Shown piece after piece: positions 6,927-13,772 of a stretch of 18,634 nucleotides of DNA. The notes beneath the pieces were generated by a model. That model had not been told where the DNA came from, ran no database searches, and saw nothing but the letters and a program-made list of their open reading frames with translations. Made by a program: the position numbers and the translations under genes. Origin of the DNA: Lentisphaeria bacterium (GTDB lineage: Bacteria; Verrucomicrobiota; Lentisphaeria; Victivallales; UBA1829). The stretch lies in assembly GCA_019408975.1 (NCBI GenBank), contig DXVA01000032.1, forward strand, positions 4,441-23,074. Reading direction: 5' to 3'. Within the stretch, counting starts at the first letter, position 1. The number at the start of each line of letters is the position of its first letter.

Positions 6927-9254
6927 ATGACTGCGGAGCAGGGAAAGTACGACATATCCAGCGAGATATGGTCAAAGAAGTATCGTTATCACGGCGGCGG
7001 GGATCTCCCCAAAGACAATACACCGGACGATACGTTCAAACGGGTGGCACATGCAATAGCTGCAAATGAGGCCGATCCCGCAAAATGGGAAAAAGAATTC
7101 TATGGGATCATGTCCGGATTCAAATTCCTCCCCGGCGGGCGCATTATCGCAAACGCAGGCACGAAGCGCACTGAAGTCACGATGTTCAACTGCTTCGTAA
7201 TGAACAAGATCAATGACTCCATCGATGGTATTTTCGAAACAGTCAAGGAGTCCGCTCTCACCCAGAAACAGGGCGGCGGCGTCGGATTCGACTTCTCCAC
7301 GATCCGCCCCTCCGGCTCCAATATCAAAGGCTGCGAGGCAAGCGCTTCCGGTCCCTTGAGCTTCATGCAGGTGCTCGACTCCACCTGCCGCACCATCATG
7401 AGCGCGGGACAGCGCCGCGGCGCCCAGATGGGTGTCATGCGCTGCGACCACCCGGATATCGAAAACTTCATTACCGCAAAGCGCAACAATGCCGCTCTCC
7501 AGATGTTCAACCTCTCCGTCGCCATCACGAACAAGTTCATCGAAGCGGTCAAAGCCGATGCCCCGTGGGATCTCATCTTCGACGGCAAGGTCTACAAAAC
7601 CGTCAAGGCGCGCGACCTGTGGGAGCTCATCATGCACTCCACCTATGATTTCGCGGAACCCGGATTCATCCTGATCGACCGCATCAACAAGATGAACAAC
7701 CTCTATTACTGCGAACAGATCTGCGCGACCAATCCCTGCGGCGAACAGCCGCTTCCGCCTTACGGCGCATGTCTGCTCGGTTCCATCAACCTTTCGAAAT
7801 TTGCGAAGCACCCCTTCACCTCCTCCGCTGAACTCGATAAAGAGGGAATCCGGCAGACCATCACAACGGCGGTCCGCATGCTGGACAATGTAATCGACCT
7901 CAGCAACTATCCTCTGGAACAGCAGGAAACCGAGGCAAAATCCAAACGCCGCATGGGAATCGGCATCACCGGACTCGCTGACCTGTTCATCCAGCTCGGC
8001 ATCCGGTATGGTTCGCCGGAATCCGTCGCAATGGCTTCCGAAATCATGAAAACAATCACTTACGCCGCTTACCGCGCAAGTATTGAAAATGCCAGAGAGA
8101 AAGGCGCATTCCCGCTGCTCGACAAGGAAAAATATCTTGAAGGAGCATTCATCTCCCAGCTTCCGCAGGATATCAAGGACGGCATCCGCCAGTACGGCAT
8201 CCGCAACTCGCACCTGACCTCGATCGCTCCGACAGGCACAATCAGTTTGTTCGCGGGCAACGTCTCCAGCGGGCTCGAACCTGTTTTTGCATTCAAGTAT
8301 ACAAGAAAAATCCGCAACGGCAAGGAGGGCGACACCACGGACGCCGAAGTCGTGGATTACGCATACAGTGAATACCGCAAGCTCCGCGGCGCCGAGTTCG
8401 ATCCCAAAAAACTCCCGGCTTATTTCGTCAGCTCTGCGGAAGTGACTCCCGAAGAACACCTGAACATCCAGGCGGCGCTCCAGCAGTATGTTGACAGTTC
8501 CATTTCAAAAACGATCAATATTCCCTCGGATTACCCCTATGACGCTTTCAAGGACATCTATCTGAAAGCCTATGAAAAGGGGCTCAAGGGATGCACAACC
8601 TTCCGTCCGTCCGAACACATCACCGGCATTCTGGTCCGTGATGAGGATAAGAAGAAGAAGGAGGAAAAGAAGAAAGAGGCGGTGGAACACCCGATCATTG
8701 TCCGTCCCCAACCTCCGAAGCGTCCGCTTGAACTGGAAGGCACCACCTACAAAATCCGCACGCCGCTTGCCGCCGATGCGCTCTATGTAACGATCAACGA
8801 TCTGATCGAGGAAGACGGCCGCCGCCGTCCGTATGAGATCTTCATCAATACGAAAAATCTTCAGTATTTCAGCTGGATCGTCGCCATGACGCGCCTTATT
8901 TCGTCCGTATTCCGCCATGATCCCGCCCCGCGCTTCCTTGTGGAAGAGCTCAAGAGCATTTATGATCCCAACGGCGGCTACTTCAGCGAAGGCACTTACA
9001 TTCCGTCTCTCGCTGCCGATATCGGGCGCATCATCGAAAAACACCTCGAAAAACTCGGCATCATGCCCCACCACTATGAGAAGAAGGCGGAAAAGAAAGC
9101 CGAACCTGCAAAGGAGGAGATACAGAAAGTCGCCGCTCCGACAGCCGACCAGTTCAATGGAATGCTGATCTGCCCTGTCTGCAACGAACGCAAGCTCATC
9201 ATGCAGGAAAACTGCGTAAAATGCCTTGCATGCGGGCACAGCAAATGCGGATGA
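6927..9254 (+). CDS. nrdJ: Adenosylcobalamin-dependent (class II) ribonucleoside-diphosphate reductase
   Basis: A 775-residue enzyme that reduces ribonucleotides to deoxyribonucleotides with a B12-generated thiyl radical, independent of oxygen. Visible catalytic elements are MFNCF (Cys89) and GACLLGSINL (Cys282) as the redox pair, and NPCGEQ (Cys271) as the thiyl-radical cysteine. KQGGGVGFDFSTIRP (114-128) and APTGTISLFAG are family signatures. The N terminus lacks an ATP-cone. After the barrel comes a Lys/Glu-rich linker, a TSCPD-type domain (about 601-714), a second charged linker and a Cys-rich tail (CPVC at 749-752, then C763, C766, C769, C774). That tail can serve as the reducing shuttle and zinc site. 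The start at ATG 6927 has AAGGG 8 nt upstream; the longer in-frame start at 6846 has no such site and gives an untypical N terminus. mraY starts 22 nt after the stop, so the two are probably co-transcribed. Confidence 0.96.
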   Translation: MTAEQGKYDISSEIWSKKYRYHGGGDLPKDNTPDDTFKRVAHAIAANEADPAKWEKEFYGIMSGFKFLPGGRIIANAGTKRTEVTMFNCFVMNKINDSIDGIFETVKESALTQKQGGGVGFDFSTIRPSGSNIKGCEASASGPLSFMQVLDSTCRTIMSAGQRRGAQMGVMRCDHPDIENFITAKRNNAALQMFNLSVAITNKFIEAVKADAPWDLIFDGKVYKTVKARDLWELIMHSTYDFAEPGFILIDRINKMNNLYYCEQICATNPCGEQPLPPYGACLLGSINLSKFAKHPFTSSAELDKEGIRQTITTAVRMLDNVIDLSNYPLEQQETEAKSKRRMGIGITGLADLFIQLGIRYGSPESVAMASEIMKTITYAAYRASIENAREKGAFPLLDKEKYLEGAFISQLPQDIKDGIRQYGIRNSHLTSIAPTGTISLFAGNVSSGLEPVFAFKYTRKIRNGKEGDTTDAEVVDYAYSEYRKLRGAEFDPKKLPAYFVSSAEVTPEEHLNIQAALQQYVDSSISKTINIPSDYPYDAFKDIYLKAYEKGLKGCTTFRPSEHITGILVRDEDKKKKEEKKKEAVEHPIIVRPQPPKRPLELEGTTYKIRTPLAADALYVTINDLIEEDGRRRPYEIFINTKNLQYFSWIVAMTRLISSVFRHDPAPRFLVEELKSIYDPNGGYFSEGTYIPSLAADIGRIIEKHLEKLGIMPHHYEKKAEKKAEPAKEEIQKVAAPTADQFNGMLICPVCNERKLIMQENCVKCLACGHSKCG

Positions 9255-9276
9255 GTTCCGGAGAGGATGACATCTG

Positions 9277-10461
9277 ATGCTTTACCTTCTGGCAAATCTG
9301 CGCGAATGTTTCGGGCCGCTGCGTCTGTTTGAATACGTGACTTTCCGTTCAGGAGGCGCGCTGATCACATCAATGCTGCTCGTGATCTTTCTCGGGCCAT
9401 GGACCATCCGCCGCCTGAAAAAGTTCTGCGTACCGAAATCCGCGCGGCTCGAAGGGCTCGTCGCAGAACAGTTCGTGGATCATTCCAAGGACAAAACCCC
9501 GACGATGGGGGGACTGCTGATCATTTTTTCGATCGTGTTTTCCACAATCTTCTGGGGTGATCTGTCGAACCGGATGGTGCTTGTCTTCCTGCTGCTCCTG
9601 CTGCCTCTCACGGCGCTCGGTTTTTATGACGACTACATCAAAGTCAAATATAAGCGGAGTGTCCGCGACGGCGTTTCCGGCAAAGTGAAACTGCTGATTC
9701 AGGTTCTCGTAAGTTTCGTGGCTCTTTACATGATTTACAAGATGCCGGACACGATGACCACCAAGTTTCTGGTCCCGTTCTTCAAAGACCCGATCTGCCT
9801 GAAACCGGCAGGGGAAGCCATTCAGTTCTGGCTGCCTCCCCAGCTGTTGCCCTACCCTCTGTTCACATTCCCCGCCTCGTGGGCTTTCCTCGCGATCGGG
9901 CTGATTTTTCTGGCGAATATTCTTCTCGTCACTTTTTTCAGCAACGCGGTAAATCTTACGGACGGCAAAGACGGCCTTGCGGCGGGATGCACGGTATTCT
10001 GCGTTCTTTCCTTTGCCGCGGTCGCTTATGTCCACGGACATATGGTATTCGCAAAATACCTTTCGATTCCCTATATTCCGGAACTGGGTGAAATCAGTGT
10101 ATTCGCCTCGGCGATGGCGGGGGCGTGCATCGGTTTTCTCTGGTATAACTGCAAACCGGCGGCTGTATTCATGGGCGATACGGGAAGCCTGCCGCTGGGT
10201 GGAAGCATCGGGCTGATCGCAGTCCTGATGGGACAGCAGTTCCTGCTGATCGTGATCGGTTTTGTTTTCCTGATGGAAGGCGTCTCCGTCATGATCCAGG
10301 TTGCGAGTTTCAAGCTGACCGGCAAGCGTGTTTTCCTCTGCACTCCGATTCATCACCACTTTGAGCAGAAAGGCTGGTCGGAAACGCAGATCGTCATCCG
10401 CTTCTGGATCATAGCCGGAATTTGCGCTCTGATCGGTCTTGCGACCTTGAAATTGCGCTGA
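9277..10461 (+). CDS. mraY: Phospho-N-acetylmuramoyl-pentapeptide transferase (MraY)
   Basis: A 394-residue polytopic inner-membrane enzyme, slightly longer than the usual 320-360. It transfers phospho-MurNAc-pentapeptide from UDP to undecaprenyl phosphate, making lipid I for peptidoglycan. Family motifs are in order: KDKTPTMGG (71-79), the Asp pair in GFYDDYIKV (D118, D119), NAVNLTDGKDGLAAG (223-237), FMGDTGSLPLGG (298-309, D301) and the TPIHHHFEQKGWSE cytoplasmic loop (356-369). About ten hydrophobic segments are visible. The usual NLTDGLDGL is NLTDGKDGL here, with Lys231 instead of Leu. The extra length is in the N terminus and a loop around 160-195. GAGAGGA (9261-9267) lies 9 nt before the ATG. 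The gene is not in a dcw cluster: no mur, fts or ddl gene is adjacent, and its partner in the window is nrdJ. This means peptidoglycan synthesis genes are dispersed, or this is a relocated copy. Confidence 0.96.
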   Translation: MLYLLANLRECFGPLRLFEYVTFRSGGALITSMLLVIFLGPWTIRRLKKFCVPKSARLEGLVAEQFVDHSKDKTPTMGGLLIIFSIVFSTIFWGDLSNRMVLVFLLLLLPLTALGFYDDYIKVKYKRSVRDGVSGKVKLLIQVLVSFVALYMIYKMPDTMTTKFLVPFFKDPICLKPAGEAIQFWLPPQLLPYPLFTFPASWAFLAIGLIFLANILLVTFFSNAVNLTDGKDGLAAGCTVFCVLSFAAVAYVHGHMVFAKYLSIPYIPELGEISVFASAMAGACIGFLWYNCKPAAVFMGDTGSLPLGGSIGLIAVLMGQQFLLIVIGFVFLMEGVSVMIQVASFKLTGKRVFLCTPIHHHFEQKGWSETQIVIRFWIIAGICALIGLATLKLR

Positions 10462-10494
10462 AAAATGAAAGAATAATTTTTTTGAGGCATTTTT

Positions 10495-10524
10495 TTGCTT
10501 GCATTTTTCCAAAAAAGCGATAGT
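10495..10524 (+). promoter_or_regulatory. Candidate promoter of the 81-residue protein gene
   Basis: TTGCTT (10495-10500), an 18-nt spacer and GATAGT (10519-10524) stand about 55 nt before the ATG in a T/A-rich tract. The match to the sigma-70 consensus is modest. No terminator hairpin separates it from mraY, so read-through is also possible. Confidence 0.35.
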
Positions 10525-10579
10525 GTAAGCTTAATTATTGGAAAAACCGGTATTTTTAATTTCTAAAAGGAACAGTAAA

Positions 10580-10825
10580 ATGAGCGAGAAAAAAGAAATC
10601 TACGCAGATGGAATCGGCCAGATTCACTTCGCAGGCGGAATGGTCCGTTATGATTTTGTCACCCTTCAGCCGAAAGAAGACGGAATGGCTCCCGAATCCC
10701 AGTCCAACATCCGCATCATCATGCCTCCGCAGGGATTTCTTGCCGCATTCAACTCCATGCAGCAGTTGATCGACAAGCTTCTTGAAGCCGGTGTGCTTCA
10801 GAAAAATGAAAACGCCAGGAAGTAA
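10580..10825 (+). CDS. Small conserved-looking protein, DUF3467-like layout
   Basis: An 81-residue protein without signal peptide or membrane span. It has an early beta-rich part (IYADGIGQIHFAGGMVRYDFVTLQ), a short polar loop (PKEDGMAPESQ), a hydrophobic strand (NIRIIMPPQGF) and an amphipathic C-terminal helix (AAFNSMQQLIDKLLEAGVL). This order resembles DUF3467-type small proteins, but the match is by shape only. AAAAGGAA (10565-10572) lies 7 nt before the ATG. A longer in-frame start at 10538 exists but lacks a ribosome-binding site. The good site, the terminator directly after it and a gene-like sequence argue that it is real. No function can be given. Confidence 0.75.
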   Translation: MSEKKEIYADGIGQIHFAGGMVRYDFVTLQPKEDGMAPESQSNIRIIMPPQGFLAAFNSMQQLIDKLLEAGVLQKNENARK

Positions 10826-10834
10826 AGGCAATTC

Positions 10835-10864
10835 ACCGGACGGAATTCCGCCGTCCGGTTTTTC
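10835..10864 (+). terminator. Terminator after the 81-residue protein gene
   Basis: ACCGGACGG (10835-10843) pairs perfectly with CCGTCCGGT (10851-10859) over a 7-nt loop and runs into TTTTT. This is a 9-bp GC-rich stem starting 10 nt after the stop codon. Confidence 0.88.
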
Positions 10865-10868
10865 CGTC

Positions 10869-10932
10869 TTTACGGAAAGTTCAAAATATGTCGCCGGCGG
10901 TTGCGGGCGGTATATTTTGAGTTTTCTGTAAA
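10869..10932 (+). promoter_or_regulatory. Long imperfect inverted repeat in the tolC leader or promoter region
   Basis: Bases 10869-10889 pair with 10912-10932 as a 21-bp RNA helix with three G-U wobbles. Inside it 10890-10895 pairs with 10906-10911, with two wobbles, extending the arm to about 27 bp. A G-G mismatch and a small GC-rich apical part remain. The perfect core is TCAAAATAT/ATATTTTGA (10881-10889, 10912-10920). There is no T tract after it, so it is not a plain terminator. It ends 27 nt before the tolC ATG. It may be an RNA control element or a protein operator; the role is unknown. Confidence 0.65.
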
Positions 10933-10959
10933 TTACATTTTAACAAACGGAGTAACCCT

Positions 10960-12456
10960 ATGCTGAAGACGTATTTTTCAGTGGTCATAGCACTTGGTTT
11001 CGTAACCATACTTACTGTCACAGGCTGCAAAAGTGAAGAAGATTTCCGCATTGAGCGCGCCAACAATGCCAGACTGCATTTCGAAATGGCACAATTCAAA
11101 GAACTGCCGCAGGATACCCGGTTGACTCTTCCCGAATGTATCCGCCTGGCACATGAAAACAATCTGGATGCAAAAGTCTACAAGCTGGAAGAAGCCGTTG
11201 CCCGAGAAATGAGAACGGCGGAAGTCCTGGGAATGCTGCCTGAAATCAACATCAACAACAACTTTACCGGGCGTTCCAATACACCGGCGTCCAGCAGCAA
11301 GGCATACAAAGCCGGCGGCGCCACCTACGGAGCCAGCACAAGTTCAGACCGCAACATCAACGCTTTCAATATCGACTTTGCTCTGAGCGTCATGGACTTC
11401 GGGCTCGCATTCTTCAATTCACAGCAGGCGCATGACCGCTATCTCATGCGCCAGCAGAGATCGGAACGCGTTTCCCAGAATCTGACTCTCGATGTTGTCC
11501 GTGTTTATTTTCAGGTTGCCGCAGCACAGAAGGCAATCAATATCACACGCGGGCTTCTGGATACCTGCCGTGACCGTTATACTCTGATCAAACGGCTCAG
11601 TGACGCCAAAAAGATCACACCGTTCCGCGCGTTTGATGAAACCAGCCGGTTCATCGAAATGGAAAGAAGGCTGACCGGTTATATTCTCGACTATCAGAAC
11701 GCCTGCATTGAACTCCGTTCTCTGCTCGGCTACTATCCGACAGCCAACATTACGGTGGACGATTCCGTCCTTGCCAAAGTTCCGGAGTTCAAGTTCCCGG
11801 AAATGGAAGTCATGGAGCAGATTGCCCTTATGAAAAGACCGGAACTCTATGAAATTGACATGCAGAAACACATCAATGTGGTCGAATGCAGAAAAGTGCT
11901 CCTGTCGATGTTCCCGAGCGCAAGGCTCTTTGCCGATTACAACAACAATAATAACTCATTCCTTTACAAGCAGAACTGGTGGGAACTCGGCATCCAGTCC
12001 GCATTCAATTTGCTCAAGGTTCCGCAGAAAATCGGTGAATACATGAGTTATCAGGCGCAGGTGGAGGCGGAGCAGGTCCGTTCCTACGGACAGGCCATCA
12101 CGGTAATGGCGCAGGTGAGAATTGCCCATGCCGATATTCTTGCCAACAAGGAAATTCTCGATACGAACATCCGTACCTTTGAAAACTACAATACCCATTT
12201 GACAAACTCGCTGAAAAATCAGCAGATCACCGGTGATCTTCCCCGCCTTGAACTGGATCATATCCGTCTGACGACTGCGGAAAGCGACATTCAGCGCATC
12301 ATGTCTCTCGGCAATTACTACGTTTCCTATTACCGTCTCTTGAACGCCATCGGCATTCGGAGCATGACGGACAATGATCTGAAAGCGTTGACCGAAGAAC
12401 TCAACGCCGCTCAGGGAGAAGCGAAAAAGGAAATCGCCAAGGCGGAACAGAAGTAA
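10960..12456 (+). CDS. TolC-family outer membrane efflux lipoprotein
   Basis: A 498-residue protein of the TolC/OEP family, which forms the trimeric outer-membrane and periplasmic duct of efflux pumps and type I secretion. The N terminus is a lipoprotein signal peptide with lipobox VTGC, so Cys23 would be lipidated after cleavage. The body shows two OEP repeats of long amphipathic helices: about 56-200, starting LTLPECIRLAHENNLDAKVYK, and about 285-480. Each repeat is broken by strand-forming segments, such as the Ser/Gly/Asn-rich stretch around 104-130 and YNNNNNSFLYKQNWWELGI around 327-345. The C terminus is Lys/Glu-rich. ACGGAG (10947-10952) lies 7 nt before the ATG. No membrane-fusion protein or RND, ABC or MFS pump gene is next to it, so its partner must be elsewhere. 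A long hairpin (10869-10932) directly precedes the gene. Confidence 0.88.
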   Translation: MLKTYFSVVIALGFVTILTVTGCKSEEDFRIERANNARLHFEMAQFKELPQDTRLTLPECIRLAHENNLDAKVYKLEEAVAREMRTAEVLGMLPEININNNFTGRSNTPASSSKAYKAGGATYGASTSSDRNINAFNIDFALSVMDFGLAFFNSQQAHDRYLMRQQRSERVSQNLTLDVVRVYFQVAAAQKAINITRGLLDTCRDRYTLIKRLSDAKKITPFRAFDETSRFIEMERRLTGYILDYQNACIELRSLLGYYPTANITVDDSVLAKVPEFKFPEMEVMEQIALMKRPELYEIDMQKHINVVECRKVLLSMFPSARLFADYNNNNNSFLYKQNWWELGIQSAFNLLKVPQKIGEYMSYQAQVEAEQVRSYGQAITVMAQVRIAHADILANKEILDTNIRTFENYNTHLTNSLKNQQITGDLPRLELDHIRLTTAESDIQRIMSLGNYYVSYYRLLNAIGIRSMTDNDLKALTEELNAAQGEAKKEIAKAEQK

Positions 12457-12493
12457 AAAATCCAAAGTTTATTAAAAAAAATTGGTTTCATAG

Positions 12494-12663
12494 TGCGATG
12501 CCCTGCATCGCAAAAATGCTTCGTGCAGGACTTTCAGTCCTGCTTCGGTCCAGCTGAATAAGCTGGTTGCGGCAGGCGAAATCCCCGATACCCCGCGCGC
12601 TCTGCACCGGGGGGTTGTTCATTTTCAGCCTGCGCAGTGACTTACGCTGTGCAGGCTTTTTTT
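12494..12663 (+). ncRNA. Candidate structured RNA: multi-hairpin stretch ending in a terminator
   Basis: The interval between tolC and purQ (12457-12754) holds no convincing gene but a chain of hairpins. TGCGATGC/GCATCGCA (12494-12501 with 12505-12512) has a 3-nt loop. GCAGGACT/AGTCCTGC (12525-12532 with 12536-12543) has a 3-nt loop. CCAGCT/AGCTGG (12550-12555 with 12561-12566) has a 5-nt loop. CCCCG/CGGGG (12591-12595 with 12608-12612) may form next. A 10-bp terminator stem closes the chain at 12627-12657. The run could be an independent small RNA or the long structured 3' end of the tolC mRNA. No known RNA family (4.5S, 6S, tmRNA) was recognised and no clear promoter was found. Confidence 0.4.
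12627..12663 (+). terminator. Rho-independent terminator closing the tolC / structured-RNA transcript
   Basis: GCCTGCGCAG (12628-12637) pairs with CTGTGCAGGC (12647-12656) with one G-U wobble, plus an outer A-T pair, followed by seven T (12657-12663). It is the only strong plus-strand terminator after tolC. Confidence 0.88.
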
Positions 12664-12680
12664 CTGACTCCGGCAGCAAC

Positions 12681-12713
12681 AAAAAAGAGCATAAGACTCA
12701 CGATCCTATGCTC
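12681..12713 (-). terminator. Terminator of purQ
   Basis: Read on the minus strand, GAGCATAGGA (12713-12704) pairs with TCTTATGCTC (12696-12687) with one wobble and a 7-nt loop, and runs into six T (12686-12681). It lies about 40 nt after the purQ stop. Confidence 0.82.
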
Positions 12714-12754
12714 CTGAAATGCGAAATGACCTGTTGCGGCAGACAGCCGCGCCG

Positions 12755-13567
12755 TCACAAAAGATTTTCAGCGGCGAATTTGACAGCATTGTCGAAAATG
12801 ACTTTGCCCTCGCCCCATTCGGGAAGCCTGCCTTCCAGTTTCTGAGACTGCCAGTCAGGTGCGTTGAACGGTGAAAGGAATGCTTCCGGATGCGGCATCA
12901 GACCGAAAATCCGTCCGGTGGAATCACAGATTCCGGCGATGTCATTGATCGAACCGTTCGGATTCTCCGGGAACCCCTTTGCTTTGGAACCGTCCGCAGA
13001 GACATAACGCAGCGCGACAAGATTTTCCGATTCAATACGTGCAATGACTTCCTCGTCCGCGACAAATTTCCCTTCTCCGTGGCGGACAGGCAGACGGAAA
13101 GTCTTGATTCCTTTCGTAAAGACACAGGGGGATTTCTCATTGGCGCCGAGTGTTACCCAGTCATCACGGAAAACACCGGAATCGTTATGCGTCAACGCCG
13201 CCTGCTGCTCGAAATACCTGCCGTCCAGAGCCGGAGCAAGCCCGAGGCGCGTCAGTGTCTGAAACCCGTTGCAGATGCCGATCACGAGCTTTCCCGCCTT
13301 GACAAATGCCTTGATGTCCTCGCTGAGCCGGAATTTCAGGCGGTTCGCGAAGACCGTCCCGGAACCGAGATGATCTCCGAAAGAAAATCCGCCGATAAAT
13401 GCAAGGATGTGAAACTCATCCAGTTTTCTTTTCCCGTTGAGCAGATCGTTCAGATGAACCTGCTCAGCAGTCGCGCCTGCGGATTGGAATGCGGCGGCGG
13501 TCTCCTTTTCGCAGTTGAGACCTACGCCGGTAATGATCAAAGCTTTGACTTTAGAATAATCCGTCAT
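12755..13567 (-). CDS. purQ: Phosphoribosylformylglycinamidine synthase, glutamine amidotransferase subunit
   Basis: A 270-residue class I glutamine amidotransferase that supplies ammonia from glutamine to the PurL subunit in step four of purine synthesis (FGAR to FGAM). The nucleophile is Cys99 in GICNGFQ (97-103). The His-Glu part of the triad is in MPHPE (His226, Glu228). GGFSFGDHLGSG (59-70) is the PurQ oxyanion region, and RHGEGKF (162-168) is a further conserved loop. At 270 residues it is longer than the 220-230 residues of Bacillus-type PurQ, with an extended C-terminal part resembling the amidotransferase domain of large PurL. It could have derived from a split enzyme, which is inference. 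GGAG lies 9 nt before the ATG. It stands alone, divergent from the regulator gene at 13773 and followed by its own terminator. purL and purS are not in the window. Confidence 0.93.
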   Translation of the reverse strand: MTDYSKVKALIITGVGLNCEKETAAAFQSAGATAEQVHLNDLLNGKRKLDEFHILAFIGGFSFGDHLGSGTVFANRLKFRLSEDIKAFVKAGKLVIGICNGFQTLTRLGLAPALDGRYFEQQAALTHNDSGVFRDDWVTLGANEKSPCVFTKGIKTFRLPVRHGEGKFVADEEVIARIESENLVALRYVSADGSKAKGFPENPNGSINDIAGICDSTGRIFGLMPHPEAFLSPFNAPDWQSQKLEGRLPEWGEGKVIFDNAVKFAAENLL

Positions 13568-13620
13568 ATCATATTTCTCCAGTTGAATAAATATTACCTA
13601 TGAAATTTACCTTTCCAAGG

Positions 13621-13653
13621 GTGCTTTTGCAAATGCGGAAGAAAAAAAAGCAC
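13621..13653. repeat. 8-bp inverted repeat in the purQ-regulator intergenic region
   Basis: GTGCTTTT (13621-13628) and AAAAGCAC (13646-13653) are perfect complements 17 nt apart. They lie 54-86 bp upstream of purQ, within the divergent control region 13568-13703. This could be an operator for purQ; its role is unknown. Confidence 0.45.
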
Positions 13654-13672
13654 TGAAAGTCCCGATTTTCAT

Positions 13673-13692
13673 AAGAAAAATCCTTTTTTCTT
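13673..13692. repeat. A/T-rich inverted repeat upstream of the regulator promoter
   Basis: AAGAAAAA (13673-13680) and TTTTTCTT (13685-13692) are complementary over a 4-nt spacer and end 11 bp before the -35 box at 13704. It may be a protein site or only low-complexity A/T sequence. Confidence 0.3.
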
Positions 13693-13703
13693 TGTAACAG
13701 GTA

Positions 13704-13732
13704 TTGACAATCAATGGGTTTTCGCTTATAAT
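13704..13732 (+). promoter_or_regulatory. Exact-consensus sigma-70 promoter of the regulator/pseudopilin/hydrolase cassette
   Basis: TTGACA (13704-13709), a 17-nt spacer and TATAAT (13727-13732) form a perfect consensus. Transcription would start near 13739. A small palindrome ATTGA-CAA-TCAAT (13703-13715) overlaps the -35 box and could be an operator. Such a strong promoter needs repression, which fits the GntR-type gene directly downstream. Confidence 0.92.
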
Positions 13733-13736
13733 TGGT

Positions 13737-13763
13737 ATTACAGAAATAACAGTAATAACAGAA
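13737..13763 (+). repeat. Three tandem 9-bp repeats in the leader, possible operator
   Basis: ATTACAGAA (13737-13745), ATAACAGTA (13746-13754) and ATAACAGAA (13755-13763) are direct neighbours that differ at one or two positions. They start at the predicted transcription start and run up to the ribosome-binding site. The first and second units also contain an inverted TATTAC/GTAATA pair (13736-13741, 13752-13757). Nothing like it was seen before the other genes of the window. Confidence 0.6.
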
Positions 13764-13772
13764 AGAGGCAAT

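Noticed and set aside
6972..8459. Long minus-strand open frame (495 codons) opposite nrdJ
   Set aside because: The plus strand encodes an unmistakable NrdJ. The antisense translation has no recognisable domain and arises from codon bias.
9370..10512. Minus-strand open frame (380 codons) opposite mraY
   Set aside because: It mirrors a membrane protein gene, its product is a low-complexity Gln/Arg/Asp mixture, and all MraY motifs are on the plus strand.
12488..12682. Minus-strand open frame in the same interval
   Set aside because: It covers the hairpin chain, lies beyond the purQ terminator and has no translation signal.
12567..12845. Plus-strand open frame across the tolC-purQ interval
   Set aside because: It runs through two terminators and into the 3' end of purQ, has no ribosome-binding site and no recognisable fold.
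12890..13603. Plus-strand open frame opposite purQ
   Set aside because: It is the antisense of PurQ, whose catalytic triad and motifs are complete on the minus strand.
13704..13772. Longer regulator protein starting at TTG 13704
   Set aside because: The codon is the -35 box of an exact-consensus promoter, so it would not be in the transcript.
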